Shown in pieces: positions 6,583 to 12,490 of a DNA stretch of 12,490 nt; the stretch's first letter is position 1; every line of letters starts with the position of its first letter. The stretch spans positions 1 through 12,490 of the forward strand of contig JAYEHK010000122.1 of NCBI GenBank assembly GCA_034659475.1. The letters are read 5' to 3'. This DNA is from JAYEHK01 sp034659475 (GTDB lineage Bacteria; Bacillota; Syntrophomonadia; Syntrophomonadales; Syntrophomonadaceae). Below the pieces are notes generated by a model. The model was not told where the DNA came from. It ran no database searches and was given only the letters and a program-made list of their open reading frames with translations. The translations under genes were made by a program, and so were the position numbers.

Positions 6583-8031
6583 TCACTCCTTGCTCAAAAT
6601 TTCTCTCAATAATTTATTTGCCAACCCAGGGTTTGCCTGACCTTTAGTTGCCTTCATCACCTGTCCTACAAGAGAACCCGCTGCCTTTTCTTTTCCATTT
6701 TTGAAGTCTTCAACAACTTTAGGATTGTTCTTTACGATTTCTTCAATCAGTGGCACCAGCGTACTTTCATCTGAAATCTGAACCAACCCTTTTTCCTTAA
6801 CAATCGCTTCTGGACTTTTACCGGTGCTGAACATTTCTTCAAACACAGTTTTGGCTATTTTTCCGCTGATGGAACCATCATCAACCATTTTTATCATTTT
6901 TATCATATGCTCTGGTGTTATCTTACAATCACCTATTTCAATGTTATTCTGATTCAACAGACGACTTAATTCCCCCATCATCCAGTTAGACACGATTTTG
7001 GCATCCTCATACTGCTTTATGCACGCATCAAAAAAGGTTAGCGAGGCCGGGGTAAGCGTCAGAATTCCAGCATCATATTCAGGAAGTCCACATTGTTCAA
7101 CCAGCCTCTTCTGTGCATCATCCGGCAGTTCTGGCATCGTCGCCTGAAGTTCCTCGATAAACTCACGCCTGATCCGAATCGGTGGTAAATCAGGTTCAGG
7201 AAAATAGCGATAATCATGTGCATCTTCTTTGGAACGCATGGAACGGGTCACCCCTTTTTCATCATCCCATGTACGGGTTTCCTGAATAATTCTTTCGCCA
7301 TCTTCCAGTGCTTCCACTTGACGTTTGGCTTCAAAAGTAATCGCTTTTTCCAGGGCACTGAAGGAGTTCAAATTCTTCGTTTCCGTTCGCGTCCCCAATT
7401 CCTTTTGCCCAACTGGGCGAACGGAAACATTGGCATCGAACCGCAGTGAACCCTCCTGCATTTTACAGTCTGAAACCCCTGCAAACAGAAGAATCGCGCG
7501 AAGTTTTTCCGCATAAGCACGAGCCTCCTGCGCTGATCGCATATCAGGTTCTGATACGATTTCCAGAAGCGGAACCCCCGAGCGGTTCAGATCAACCAAC
7601 GAAAACGGGGTGGAGATAATATCCCCCTGATGCACTAGTTTCCCGGCATCTTCTTCCATATGAGCACGGGTTATGCCGATTCTTTTCTTCTCCCCATCCA
7701 CCTCAATATCCAGATACCCTTTTCCACATATAGGAAGATCGTATTGAGATATCTGATACGCTTTGGGCGAATCGGGATAAAAATAGTTCTTACGATCAAA
7801 TTTACAGAATTCCGCTATCTCTGAATGCATCGCCACCCCTGCTCTTATCGCCAGTTCAACCACCTTTTCATTGAGCACTGGCAACATCCCCGGAAACCCA
7901 GAACAGACAGGGCAGACCTGTGTATTGGGTTCTGCACCAAAAGCAGTTGAACAAGCACAGAAGATCTTTGTCTCCGTTTTTAACTCCGCATGTATTTCTA
8001 ATCCGATAACTGTTTCAAATCCATCGGCCAT
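6583..8031 (-). CDS. gatB: Asp-tRNA(Asn)/Glu-tRNA(Gln) amidotransferase subunit B
   Basis: Binds the misacylated tRNA, phosphorylates the Glu/Asp carboxylate with ATP, and accepts ammonia channelled from GatA. The 482-residue length is normal. Visible marks: GLEIHAEL at 10-17 (metal/ATP site, usually HVEL), a probable zinc set Cys25, Cys27, Cys40 and Cys43 within CACS...CPVCSGFPG, and a helical YqeY-like tRNA-binding tail from about residue 335 to the end (PGLANKLLREIL near the C-terminus). The ATG follows the gatA stop after one base, with a GGGGGTG site 7 bases upstream. Its own stop lies beside the ribosome binding site of the synthase gene, so translation of the tRNA-charging and carbon-metabolism parts is likely linked. 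Nothing in the sequence is broken. Confidence 0.97.
   Translation of the reverse strand: MADGFETVIGLEIHAELKTETKIFCACSTAFGAEPNTQVCPVCSGFPGMLPVLNEKVVELAIRAGVAMHSEIAEFCKFDRKNYFYPDSPKAYQISQYDLPICGKGYLDIEVDGEKKRIGITRAHMEEDAGKLVHQGDIISTPFSLVDLNRSGVPLLEIVSEPDMRSAQEARAYAEKLRAILLFAGVSDCKMQEGSLRFDANVSVRPVGQKELGTRTETKNLNSFSALEKAITFEAKRQVEALEDGERIIQETRTWDDEKGVTRSMRSKEDAHDYRYFPEPDLPPIRIRREFIEELQATMPELPDDAQKRLVEQCGLPEYDAGILTLTPASLTFFDACIKQYEDAKIVSNWMMGELSRLLNQNNIEIGDCKITPEHMIKMIKMVDDGSISGKIAKTVFEEMFSTGKSPEAIVKEKGLVQISDESTLVPLIEEIVKNNPKVVEDFKNGKEKAAGSLVGQVMKATKGQANPGLANKLLREILSKE
6586..6591 (-). promoter_or_regulatory. Ribosome binding site that sets the synthase start
   Basis: On the minus strand AAGGAG runs from 6591 to 6586. 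The GTG at 6586 overlaps its last base, so it cannot be served by this site. The ATG at 6577 lies 8 bases beyond it, and a TTG at 6580 lies 5 bases beyond it. The ATG is the best candidate; it puts the start 5 bases after the gatB stop codon. Confidence 0.75.
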
Positions 8032-8032
8032 C

Positions 8033-9484
8033 TTATTTCACCCCCAGAACTGGCTTGGCTTTATGGAAGTCAGTATTTTGCTCATAGGCATAGGCCGCCC
8101 TGAATATCGAACCTTCGTCAAAAGCTTTCCCGATGAGTTGCATGCCTACAGGTAACCCTTCAACAAAACCACAGGGAATAGACATCCCCGGTAAACCTGC
8201 CAGATTGATCGGAACCGTAAGAATATCATTCATATACTCGGTAAGCGGATCTCCTGTATGCTGTCCCAGTGCAAACGCAGTTGTAGGAGTCGTAGGTGCA
8301 ACAATGAGATCGAATCGGTCAAAGATCTGTTCAAAATCGTTTGCAATAAGGCGTCTTACCTTGAGCGCTTTTAGATAATAGGCATCATAATAACCAGAGC
8401 TCAGTGCATAGGTTCCCAACATGATTCGACGTTTGACTTCATCCCCAAAACCCGCTGCACGTGAATTTAAATACATCTCCACAACATTACCGGCTTCAAA
8501 GTCACGCAATCCGTACCGAACACCATCAAATCTGGCCAAGTTAGCACTGGCCTCCGCCGGTGCAACGATGTAATAAGCTGACAGCGCATATTCACTGTGG
8601 GGGAGTGAGACTTCTTCTATAATTGCGCCCATTTCTTCATATTTCGCCAGTGCTTTTTTTACACATTCTTTAGTGGAGGCATCGATCCCCTCTTCAAAAT
8701 ACTCCCTTGGATAAGCAATCTTCATGCCTTTGACATTCCCATCAAGAAAACTCGTATAATCAGGTACATCAACACTCACACTGGTAGAATCCAGTGGATC
8801 TTTGCCGGCTATCTTATTCATAACCAGGGCACAATCCTGTACATCTTTCGTGAAAGCTCCCACCTGGTCCAGAGAAGAGGCAAAGGCAATAACACCCCAA
8901 CGAGAAACCCTCCCATATGTAGGCTTTAATCCCACCGTGCCACAGAATGAAGCCGGTTGCCGAATGGAACCGCCCGTGTCTGTCCCCAGTGCAAAAGGAA
9001 CCTCATTCGCTGCTACAGCAGCTGCAGACCCGCCAGAAGATCCTCCAGGAACCCGTTCTAAATCCCATGGGTTTTTCGTAGGAAAAAAGGCTGAATGCTC
9101 GGTGGAAGACCCCATAGCAAATTCATCCATATTAAGTTTTCCAACCAGAATCCCTTCTTCATTCAGTTTTCTGGCAACTGTACAATCATAGGTTGGAACA
9201 AAATTCTCCAATATCTTTGAACAACAGGTGGTTCTTACACCCCGAGTACAAAAAATATCTTTTAGACCAAAGGGAATTCCCCGCAGACCTCTCCAATCAT
9301 TTTCTTTATCCACATTTCTAGCATTTTGTAACGCATCTTCTTCGGTCAGGGTTACAAATGATTGAACCTGATCGTCAACAGCATGAATGCGCGCAAATAC
9401 CGATTTTACGATTTCTTCGGACGAAATCTCTCGGGCCGCTAACTTCTGCTGTAGTTCATGAACCGTCAATTCATGCAGTTCCAC
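8033..9484 (-). CDS. gatA: Asp-tRNA(Asn)/Glu-tRNA(Gln) amidotransferase subunit A
   Basis: Glutaminase subunit of GatCAB: hydrolyses glutamine and passes the ammonia to GatB. It is an amidase-signature enzyme of 483 residues, the normal size. The Ser-cisSer-Lys triad is readable as Lys75 in PFGLKD, Ser149 in PGGSSGGSAAAVA and Ser173 in GTDTGGSIRQPA, with spacings close to those of the Staphylococcus enzyme (Lys79, Ser154, Ser178). The C-terminal half has the expected PTTPTTAF and NLAGLPGMSIPCG segments. The start is GTG, with a run of six Gs 7 bases upstream that overlaps the gatC stop; the gap to gatC is 12 nt. Intact, and identity is very secure. Confidence 0.97.
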   Translation of the reverse strand: MELHELTVHELQQKLAAREISSEEIVKSVFARIHAVDDQVQSFVTLTEEDALQNARNVDKENDWRGLRGIPFGLKDIFCTRGVRTTCCSKILENFVPTYDCTVARKLNEEGILVGKLNMDEFAMGSSTEHSAFFPTKNPWDLERVPGGSSGGSAAAVAANEVPFALGTDTGGSIRQPASFCGTVGLKPTYGRVSRWGVIAFASSLDQVGAFTKDVQDCALVMNKIAGKDPLDSTSVSVDVPDYTSFLDGNVKGMKIAYPREYFEEGIDASTKECVKKALAKYEEMGAIIEEVSLPHSEYALSAYYIVAPAEASANLARFDGVRYGLRDFEAGNVVEMYLNSRAAGFGDEVKRRIMLGTYALSSGYYDAYYLKALKVRRLIANDFEQIFDRFDLIVAPTTPTTAFALGQHTGDPLTEYMNDILTVPINLAGLPGMSIPCGFVEGLPVGMQLIGKAFDEGSIFRAAYAYEQNTDFHKAKPVLGVK

Positions 9485-9496
9485 TCTGATTCCCCC

Positions 9497-9781
9497 CTAC
9501 ATAATTTTAGGCACTTTATATTGCTTTTCTTCAACCAGAGGCGCATTGGACAAGATTTCATCCCGGGGCGAACCGGGTTGAACTTTATCTTCTCTGAATA
9601 CATTATACACAGGCAGAATATGCGCCAGCGGTTCTACCTCATCGGTAGGAAGTTGATTTAGTTTGTTTGCATATTCAAGAATTGAACCCAGTTGTTCTGC
9701 AAAGGTTGATTTTTCCTGATCATCCAGGCTAAGCCTTGCTAGCAGGGCGACATGCTCAACTTCTTTGATACTTAAAGCCAT
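9497..9781 (-). CDS. gatC: Asp-tRNA(Asn)/Glu-tRNA(Gln) amidotransferase subunit C
   Basis: Small subunit that wraps around and stabilises the GatA-GatB interface; no catalysis of its own. The 94 residues have the family layout: an N-terminal helix with VEHVALLARLSL (about 8-19), a middle FAEQLGSILEYANKLNQL helix (27-44), then an extended segment with EPLAHILPVYNVFREDKV and a C-terminal KVPKIM tail. The ATG has an AGGGAGGGAG ribosome binding site with about 7 bases of spacing. It is the first gene of the leftward operon, behind a leader of about 115 nt and an extended -10 promoter. Confidence 0.95.
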   Translation of the reverse strand: MALSIKEVEHVALLARLSLDDQEKSTFAEQLGSILEYANKLNQLPTDEVEPLAHILPVYNVFREDKVQPGSPRDEILSNAPLVEEKQYKVPKIM

Positions 9782-9849
9782 ACGGCTCCCTCCCTTTTTT
9801 TATTGTTTATCTACATAAAAGGTGAACCACCCAATCGTTTTCAGATTGA

Positions 9850-9877
9850 TAAAAATACATCAGACTAAGTATTTTTA
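9850..9877 (-). promoter_or_regulatory. Hairpin in the gatC leader
   Basis: A perfect 9-bp AT-rich inverted repeat, TAAAAATAC (9850-9858) with GTATTTTTA (9869-9877), surrounds 10 bases and lies about 30 nt after the predicted start of gat transcription. It could act as a weak leader structure or as an operator dyad. It lacks a good T-run, so it is not called as a terminator. Confidence 0.4.
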
Positions 9878-9903
9878 CATTTAAAGATGCATTTATGTTC
9901 AAT

Positions 9904-9912
9904 ATTATAACA
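9904..9912 (-). promoter_or_regulatory. Extended -10 promoter of the gat operon
   Basis: On the minus strand TGTTATAAT (9912-9904) is a consensus TATAAT with an extended -10 TG. The 17-base-spaced -35 position reads TAGTTG (9932-9927), which is weak, as extended -10 promoters allow. Transcription would begin near 9897, leaving a leader of about 115 nt before gatC. It is the only good promoter I see between the ligA terminator and gatC. Confidence 0.6.
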
Positions 9913-9986
9913 AAAAGCAGATGGTACAACTAATAAATTTCCACTGTATACAGCATTCTATGTACTCCCCCACCATTGCCGCAGGC

Positions 9987-10003
9987 CACAACCACCGATG
10001 AAA
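9987..10003 (-). repeat. Second block of the dispersed repeat, right copy
   Basis: Matches 215-231 in reverse complement at 16 of 17 bases. In this copy only 14 bases (10004-10017) separate it from the 27-bp block, against 63 in the left copy. It ends about 55 bases upstream of the gat extended -10 box. Confidence 0.6.
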
Positions 10004-10017
10004 ATTAGCGGGCAACT

Positions 10018-10044
10018 GGGGATGGGAACGATTTTAACGCTGAT
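10018..10044 (-). repeat. 27-bp dispersed repeat, right copy (inverted)
   Basis: Exact reverse complement of 125-151. The pair faces each other across about 9.9 kb that includes degV and the whole gat-to-metF operon, so recombination between the copies could invert that segment, although 27 bp is short for efficient exchange. Confidence 0.85.
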
Positions 10045-10047
10045 ATG

Positions 10048-10108
10048 CGCTGATTTTCGCAGATTAACGCTGTTTTATATATTTAAAAATAATCAGCGAA
10101 AATCTGCG
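10048..10108. repeat. Long imperfect hairpin beside the 27-bp repeat
   Basis: Arms 10048-10065 and 10091-10108 pair at 16 of 18 positions, broken by one T-T and one A-A mismatch, around a 25-base AT-rich loop. The arms are built from ATTTTCGC / GCGAAAAT flanked by AATC(A/T)GCG-like words, and the same AATCAGCG word starts the 27-bp repeat at 124-131. This looks like one member of an intergenic palindromic repeat family. There is no T-run, so it is not a terminator. Confidence 0.65.
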
Positions 10109-10174
10109 TTTTCAATTCGTATTTTCGTACTAATGAATAAGGGCATTCAAGAAACAGACTTAATCATATAGAGT

Positions 10175-10204
10175 AAAAAAGAAAAAGGCAGAAAATTTCC
10201 GCCT
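10175..10204 (-). terminator. Rho-independent terminator after ligA
   Basis: On the minus strand AGGCGGAA (10204-10197) pairs with TTCTGCCT (10193-10186), including one G-T pair, around a 3-base loop, giving an 8-bp stem. A T-rich run, TTTT-C-TTTTTT (10185-10175), follows. It lies about 100 nt after the ligA stop and separates the pcrA-ligA unit from the gat operon. Confidence 0.85.
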
Positions 10205-10307
10205 CAAGAAATGGTTTAGATTTATGAATTGTTGCGACGACAAAGCATATAATATGCTATCTATTACACCTGAAGCAGAAAGAAATTGGATCTACATGGA
10301 GCTTCTA

Positions 10308-12296
10308 TTACGACTCCCTTAGTAATTCCAGCAGATCTTTTTCATTTAATATATTAATTCCAAGTTGAACCGCTTTATCATATTTACTGCCCGGTTCTGA
10401 TCCCACCACCGCATAAGATGTCTTTTTGCTGACACTTCCGCTCACTTTACCGCCCAAAGCCTCAATCTTCTCGGCAGCTTCGTTTCGTCCGAGTGTTTCC
10501 AGCGTACCAGTTAAAACAAAGGTTTTGCCTTGAAGTGGCAATGCTCTGTCCTCTTGTTTCTCTTCCATGGTGTTCAGCCCGGCTTCTTTAAGTCTGGCAA
10601 TCGTTTCCCGATTCCTCGGTTCGGCAAAAAAATAGACCAAGCTTTCAGCCATCCGAGGTCCAATATCATTGATTTGGAGTAAGCTTTCTACCGTCGCCTG
10701 ATAGAAATCATCAATAGTAAACAAATATTGGGTCAACAGGCGTGCACTTTTCGCCCCAATATGTCTGATTCCTAATGCGGTAATGAGGCGTCCCAGAGAT
10801 CTTGTCTTGCTTGCTTCAATTGCTTGCATCAAGTTTTCCGCTGACTTAACTCCCATTCTTTCCATAGTGGCAAGCTTCTGTTCATCTAACACATAAAGAT
10901 CAGCAACATTTTGGACCAAACCCTGCTCTACCAATTGGTCAATAACGGCCGGGCCCATGCCCTCAATATCCATTGCGTCACGGGATGCAAAGAACACCAG
11001 GCTCTCCTTTAGCCGCGCGGGACAGTTAATGTTTTCACAACGGTAAGCAACTTCGTCCTCGCTTCGTACAGCATGACTCCCACAGGCAGGGCAAATTTCA
11101 GGGACCATTATGGTTTGTTCATTGCCCTTTCTTTTTTCTATTACAGGTCCAAGCACTTCCGGGATAATATCCCCCGCCTTATGCACTAGGACAACATCAC
11201 CGATACGAATATCTTTTTCCGCAATCAGGTCAAAGTTATGTAAGCTAGCCCGGCTAACTGTAGACCCTGCAAGATTGACGGAATCAAGAATCGCCGTGGG
11301 TGCAATAAGACCGGTTCGACTCACATTAAGTTCTACGCCCCGAAGTATGGTTTCTTTTTCTTCCGCCGGGAACTTATAAGCAATGGCCCAACGTGGACTT
11401 TTCGCCGTTTGCCCCAGATCACTCCGTACTGAAATATCATCTAACTTAACGACAACCCCATCAATATCATAAGGTAACTCATGCCTTTGTTCCTGTACCC
11501 TCATGCAAAAGTCAAAAACTTCCTCAATGTTTTCGCAGTACTTCGCCTGTTGATTGACCGGAAGTCCCTGTTCAAGGAGGAAACTCAGGGTTTCTTCCTG
11601 GCTCTCTACAGTCTCTCCTTCCATATAAAGAAGATCATAAATAAAGGCTGATAACGAGCGCTGTGCGGTTACTTTAGAATCCAACTGCCGGATGGAACCA
11701 GCTGCCGCATTACGTGGATTAGCAAAGGGTTTTTCCTCCTGTTCATCTCGCTCTATATTAAGACGCAGGAATTCCTTTTTCGGCATATAGATTTCTCCGC
11801 GTACTTCCACGCGCGAATATGCCTGTTTTAATTTCAATGGGATGCTTCTGATGGTTTTTACGTTTAAGGTAACGTCTTCCCCCGAAACCCCATCACCTCG
11901 TGTGGCAGCCTGATGAAGCACACCGTTTTGGTATATAAGAGCCACAGAAAGCCCATCAATTTTAAATTCCGCCATGTAATGCGGCTGATCAACAATTTTA
12001 TTGATCCTTTTATCAAATTCTACCAGATCAGCATAGGAAAAAGCATTATCCAGACTCAACAAAGGATTCCGATGCCGAACCGAAGAAAAACCCTCTAATG
12101 ATTTTCCGCCAACACGTTGTGTAGGTGAATCGCTGCTTCTAAACTGCGGATTTTCATCCTCCAGTTTCGTCAACTTCTGCATTAATTGATCATATTCAGC
12201 ATCACTAATCATCGGATCATCCAGCACATAATACCTGTACTCGTGTTGTCTGATTTCATCACTCAGATTCTCAATCACTGTCTTTACATCCTGCAC
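10308..12296 (-). CDS. ligA: NAD+-dependent DNA ligase
   Basis: Essential bacterial ligase that seals nicks in replication and repair using NAD+. The 662 residues show the complete order of domains: an N-terminal NAD-binding Ia domain with HEYRYYVLDDP and SDAEYD (about 18-36), the adenylation domain with active-site Lys112 in KIDG, ATRGDG (131-136), GEIYMP and NPRNAAAGSIRQLD (193-206), an OB fold (about 315-390), a zinc finger with Cys402, Cys405, Cys420 and Cys425, a helix-hairpin-helix region (about 440-560) and a C-terminal BRCT domain (about 587-662, FVLTGTL). The OB-fold motif usually written VGRTG reads VSRTG (325-329). The start is GTG, with GGGGG 7 bases upstream. It lies 31 nt after pcrA, as in many Firmicutes, and is probably co-transcribed with it; the terminator at 10175-10204 ends the unit. 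Confidence 0.97.
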   Translation of the reverse strand: MQDVKTVIENLSDEIRQHEYRYYVLDDPMISDAEYDQLMQKLTKLEDENPQFRSSDSPTQRVGGKSLEGFSSVRHRNPLLSLDNAFSYADLVEFDKRINKIVDQPHYMAEFKIDGLSVALIYQNGVLHQAATRGDGVSGEDVTLNVKTIRSIPLKLKQAYSRVEVRGEIYMPKKEFLRLNIERDEQEEKPFANPRNAAAGSIRQLDSKVTAQRSLSAFIYDLLYMEGETVESQEETLSFLLEQGLPVNQQAKYCENIEEVFDFCMRVQEQRHELPYDIDGVVVKLDDISVRSDLGQTAKSPRWAIAYKFPAEEKETILRGVELNVSRTGLIAPTAILDSVNLAGSTVSRASLHNFDLIAEKDIRIGDVVLVHKAGDIIPEVLGPVIEKRKGNEQTIMVPEICPACGSHAVRSEDEVAYRCENINCPARLKESLVFFASRDAMDIEGMGPAVIDQLVEQGLVQNVADLYVLDEQKLATMERMGVKSAENLMQAIEASKTRSLGRLITALGIRHIGAKSARLLTQYLFTIDDFYQATVESLLQINDIGPRMAESLVYFFAEPRNRETIARLKEAGLNTMEEKQEDRALPLQGKTFVLTGTLETLGRNEAAEKIEALGGKVSGSVSKKTSYAVVGSEPGSKYDKAVQLGINILNEKDLLELLRES

Positions 12297-12327
12297 TCCA
12301 GTACCCCCTATTATGATGGTTTCATAT

Positions 12328-12490
12328 TTAACCTAGTTTCTCCAAAGGCGCAATATCTAATCTTAATGTGCGGATGCCAGCGGCTTCAAATTCTATGCTG
12401 GCGAGTTCATCTTCGGTTATTTCCAGGATCCTTCCCACACCAAACTTCTTATGCAATACCCTGTCTCCAGTAGTCATTACACCCTTTACA
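12328..12490 (-). CDS. pcrA: ATP-dependent DNA helicase PcrA/UvrD, C-terminal end (partial)
   Basis: Only the last 54 codons are inside the window; the gene continues past the right edge. The visible residues read GDRVLHKKFGVGRILEI..., then a stretch ending DIAPLEKLG before TAA. This is the C-terminal Tudor-like segment of PcrA, which in Bacillus-type proteins contacts RNA polymerase. PcrA is a superfamily 1A 3'-5' helicase acting in repair, recombination control and rolling-circle replication. The position 31 nt upstream of ligA, in the same direction, is the conserved pcrA-ligA arrangement and supports the call. The helicase motifs lie outside the window. Confidence 0.88.
   Translation of the reverse strand, partial: VKGVMTTGDRVLHKKFGVGRILEITEDELASIEFEAAGIRTLRLDIAPLEKLG

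Larger units (their letters stand above)
9782..10307. other. Intergenic region between ligA and the gat operon
   Basis: From the gatC side it holds the gatC leader with a 9-bp hairpin (9850-9877), the gat promoter (9904-9912), the diverged second blocks of the dispersed repeat (about 9927-10003), the 27-bp inverted copy (10018-10044), a long imperfect hairpin (10048-10108) and the ligA terminator (10175-10204). The remaining 3' flank of ligA (10205-10307) shows a 6-bp hairpin, AGCATA-TAA-TATGCT (10244-10258), and a 32-codon rightward open frame (10224-10322) without a ribosome binding site, which I do not call as a gene. Confidence 0.75.

Noticed and set aside
9782..9900. T-box riboswitch before gatC, suggested by GGGTGGTTCACC near 9818-9830
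   Set aside because: The leader is only about 115 nt, the T-box core (AGGGTGGNACCGCG) is not matched beyond GGGTGG, and there is no terminator/antiterminator pair.
10224..10322. A 32-codon rightward open frame, starting MNCCDDKAYN, that overlaps the ligA stop region
   Set aside because: It has no ribosome binding site or promoter, overlaps the 3' end of ligA antisense, and matches nothing I recognise; short frames of this size are expected by chance. It could be a gene remnant, but this cannot be supported.
1..12490. CRISPR array, prophage, toxin-antitoxin, defence system, tRNA or rRNA gene
   Set aside because: No regularly spaced repeats, phage-type genes, toxin-sized pairs or tRNA-like cloverleafs were seen; the coding content is housekeeping metabolism and DNA repair.

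Overview
The window looks like ordinary chromosome from an anaerobic, low-to-moderate-GC Firmicute of class Clostridia. Three things suggest this. The order pcrA-ligA then gatCAB is the classical Firmicutes order. Shine-Dalgarno sites are strong and TTG/GTG starts are frequent. A synthase of the homocitrate/Re-citrate type sits beside an aconitase-like LeuC/LeuD pair and an isocitrate dehydrogenase, an arrangement typical of clostridia that make 2-oxoglutarate without the common Si-citrate synthase. An acetogen of the Eubacteriaceae type (Acetobacterium-like) would fit, but that is a guess from context and not a proof.

Layout, left to right. Positions 1-461 hold no gene; they carry a structured segment, parts of a dispersed repeat, and a strong promoter. 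A degV gene (462-1292) reads rightward. A bidirectional terminator (about 1370-1404) separates it from a long leftward transcription unit. Read in its own direction, that unit is gatC, gatA, gatB, a Re-citrate/homocitrate-type synthase, the aconitase-like large and small subunits, isocitrate dehydrogenase and metF (9781 down to 1396). Gaps are mostly 1-22 nt, with one of 72 nt before metF, so one operon of about 8.4 kb is likely. Positions 9782-10307 are intergenic: the gat promoter and leader, a second, inverted copy of the dispersed repeat, an imperfect long hairpin, and the ligA terminator. Then come ligA (10308-12296) and the 3' end of pcrA (12328 to the window edge), both leftward.

How the genes fit together. 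The synthase, aconitase-like pair and isocitrate dehydrogenase make a complete route from acetyl-CoA plus oxaloacetate to 2-oxoglutarate, the precursor of glutamate and glutamine. The upstream gatCAB genes encode the amidotransferase that converts Glu-tRNA(Gln), and often Asp-tRNA(Asn), using glutamine as amide donor. The operon may therefore couple supply of the glutamate family to its use in tRNA charging. metF supplies methyl-THF for methionine synthesis or one-carbon metabolism.

The best leads are: (1) the isocitrate dehydrogenase is Bacillus-like throughout but has lost the residues that normally bind the NADP 2'-phosphate; (2) the LeuD-like subunit has an unusual substrate-loop sequence, HKFK; (3) the synthase-aconitase-dehydrogenase module is joined to gatCAB; (4) an inverted, partly diverged repeat lies upstream of both degV and the gat operon. 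I see no phage, CRISPR, defence or toxin system, and no tRNA or rRNA gene.
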